Made by a program: the position numbers and the translations under genes
From: Anaerolineales bacterium
Lineage (GTDB): Bacteria > Chloroflexota > Anaerolineae > Anaerolineales > Villigracilaceae
DNA length: 13,247 bases
Direction: 5' to 3'
Assembly (NCBI GenBank): GCA_015489255.1
Contig: WGAD01000321.1
Coordinates: 1-13,247 of the forward strand
Part shown: in pieces, positions 12,309 through 13,247 of the stretch
Layout of the letters: each line of letters starts with the position of its first letter
Numbering within the stretch: the stretch's first letter is position 1
The notes under the pieces: model-generated
What the model was told of the DNA's origin: nothing
The model's input: the letters and a program-made list of their open reading frames with translations, nothing else
Databases searched by the model: none

Positions 12309-13247
12309 CAGGGGGTCTCCGTGGGCAAAGCGCCATACAACGGCGCACAAACGATGTCGTAGTACAACAATTCCGTCTCGCGGTTGGCTTCGGCATAGGC
12401 ACGGGCGGCGTTGCCGATTTGGCGCACCGTGTCGATGTGTTGCGAAGCGTCGGTATCCCAGTAGCGGGGCAGGGTCATCAACGGGTCTCCAGCCGGCCCT
12501 TCCGGGAGATAGACCGGACGCTGCGGGTCCACCGAGTCGGCCTGGGGGACCCAATTGAACATCAATGGCCCCCGGGGATTAATGGTAAACCCCAACCGAT
12601 ACCCCAATTCGCGGGCAATTTGCACCGGACGGGCGCCAAACCCGCCTCCCGGCCAGATGATCGCAATGGGTCGTTTGCCGTAATATTGCTCAAAGGCGTC
12701 GATCGACCCCTGCAATTCGCCATAAATGTATGCGTCGCTGCTGGCGTCGCTCATCGGCACATTGTGGATCACGCCATGCGCCTGATGATCGACCCACCCT
12801 TCTTCTTCCAGGGCCACATTTTCCTCCCACACCTGCGGTAGGGTATCGGGGTGGCTGATCCAGGAATTGACCACCGGCCAGCCCCAATCTTCCCAATAGG
12901 GGCGGAAAAAGGTATCGAAATACTGGCGATAGTGACGGTCATCGGCCACCAGGAGCACCGAACGCGGCGGGATATAAGCATTGTGTTCCAGGAAATCTGC
13001 CAGTTGGCGGGTGGTGATGGCGACGAAACCCTGGTCGTGCAAGTCCCTCATCAAGCGTTGAAAGGCATCATATTGCATTTGGTTCGGGTTGGTCGTCTCG
13101 CCACGGACGATGGAATGGAGCATGATGACCATCACCACCGTTCCCGGTTCCGCATTGCCTGGGGTCCATTTGGCGCGCAAATACTGGCAGGTATCCTCCA
13201 GGTAGGCGCGCGGCACGTCCAACGGGTTGAGCAAATCGGTGGTAAAC
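12308..13247 (-). CDS. NodB-type polysaccharide deacetylase-like protein, 5' end outside window
   Basis: The frame is open to the window edge, so the true start is upstream; about 312 codons are visible. It shows the carbohydrate esterase 4 / NodB pattern: strand VVMVIMLHSI, motif 1 reduced to LLVADDRH (two Asp retained but the usual Gly replaced), motif 2 HGVIH (HxxxH, zinc ligands), and motif 3 IWPGGGFG instead of RxPxG. This resembles the branch that deacetylates poly-N-acetylglucosamine (PgaB-like WPxG) more than chitin deacetylases. No signal peptide can be judged because the N-terminus is missing. The C-terminal 90 residues (PADSVDPQRPVYLPEGP onward) are a tail I cannot assign. It may act on cell-wall or capsule glycans. 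Confidence 0.75.
   Translation of the reverse strand, partial: FTTDLLNPLDVPRAYLEDTCQYLRAKWTPGNAEPGTVVMVIMLHSIVRGETTNPNQMQYDAFQRLMRDLHDQGFVAITTRQLADFLEHNAYIPPRSVLLVADDRHYRQYFDTFFRPYWEDWGWPVVNSWISHPDTLPQVWEENVALEEEGWVDHQAHGVIHNVPMSDASSDAYIYGELQGSIDAFEQYYGKRPIAIIWPGGGFGARPVQIARELGYRLGFTINPRGPLMFNWVPQADSVDPQRPVYLPEGPAGDPLMTLPRYWDTDASQHIDTVRQIGNAARAYAEANRETELLYYDIVCAPLYGALPTETP

Noticed and set aside
12309..12554. 82-codon N-terminal extension of the HIT protein
   Set aside because: Out-of-frame copy of the deacetylase 3' end; HIT proteins of this type begin with the M-x-C-x-F-C segment.

Overview
The window reads as bacterial chromosome from a member of the Chloroflexota, most likely Anaerolineae-like. 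That placement is an inference from the 5' part of the 16S rRNA gene (positions 1-~524, minus strand), moderately high GC, and gene content such as a Pro/Thr-linked LysM-SdrD-like surface protein and a lamin-tail-domain protein. It was not confirmed by any search.

Layout. (A) 1-~890, minus: the first ~520 nt of a 16S rRNA gene with a ~330-nt leader. Two sigma70-type promoters in tandem precede it (P1 at 862-889, P2 at 737-765), with T-tracts upstream of P1, three 11-bp tandem repeats upstream of P2, and a hairpin plus boxA-like antitermination signal. (B) 921-7644, minus: one co-directional cluster hrcA-grpE-dnaJ-prmA-LTD protein-dnaX-ybaB-recR. It is headed by a consensus-type promoter with a perfect CIRCE operator (7618-7644), so heat-shock repression by HrcA governs at least its front. 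The cluster joins protein folding (HrcA/GrpE/DnaJ) to ribosome modification (PrmA), clamp loading (DnaX) and recombinational repair (YbaB/RecR), and runs without an obvious terminator into the rRNA promoters. dnaK is absent from its usual place between grpE and dnaJ. (C) 7728-10594, plus, divergent from hrcA: a PerR/Fur-family repressor overlapping by 4 bp a P1B-4-type (SPC...HEGST) metal-exporting ATPase. Their promoter is embedded in a 42-bp near-perfect palindrome built of Fur/PerR-like half-sites. This looks like a self-regulated peroxide- or iron-responsive iron/cobalt efflux module. (D) 10595-11107: a 513-bp non-coding stretch holding a ~98-nt nested-stem element directly after the ATPase, a MITE-like interspersed repeat with nested inverted repeats, an orphan promoter and two hairpins. 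(E) 11108-11914, plus: secreted, membrane-anchored LysM/SdrD-like protein with an apparently near-leaderless start. (F) 11952-13247, minus: a HIT-family (HINT-like) protein translationally coupled to an upstream NodB-type polysaccharide deacetylase-like gene that runs off the window.

The individual protein families are well known. The parts that deserve a second look are regulatory and non-coding: the 42-bp operator, the nested-stem element at 10603-10700, the tandem 11-bp repeats and palindrome in the rRNA promoters, and the wiring of replication and repair genes and possibly rRNA downstream of a CIRCE-controlled promoter. I found no CRISPR array, transposase, tRNA or phage gene.
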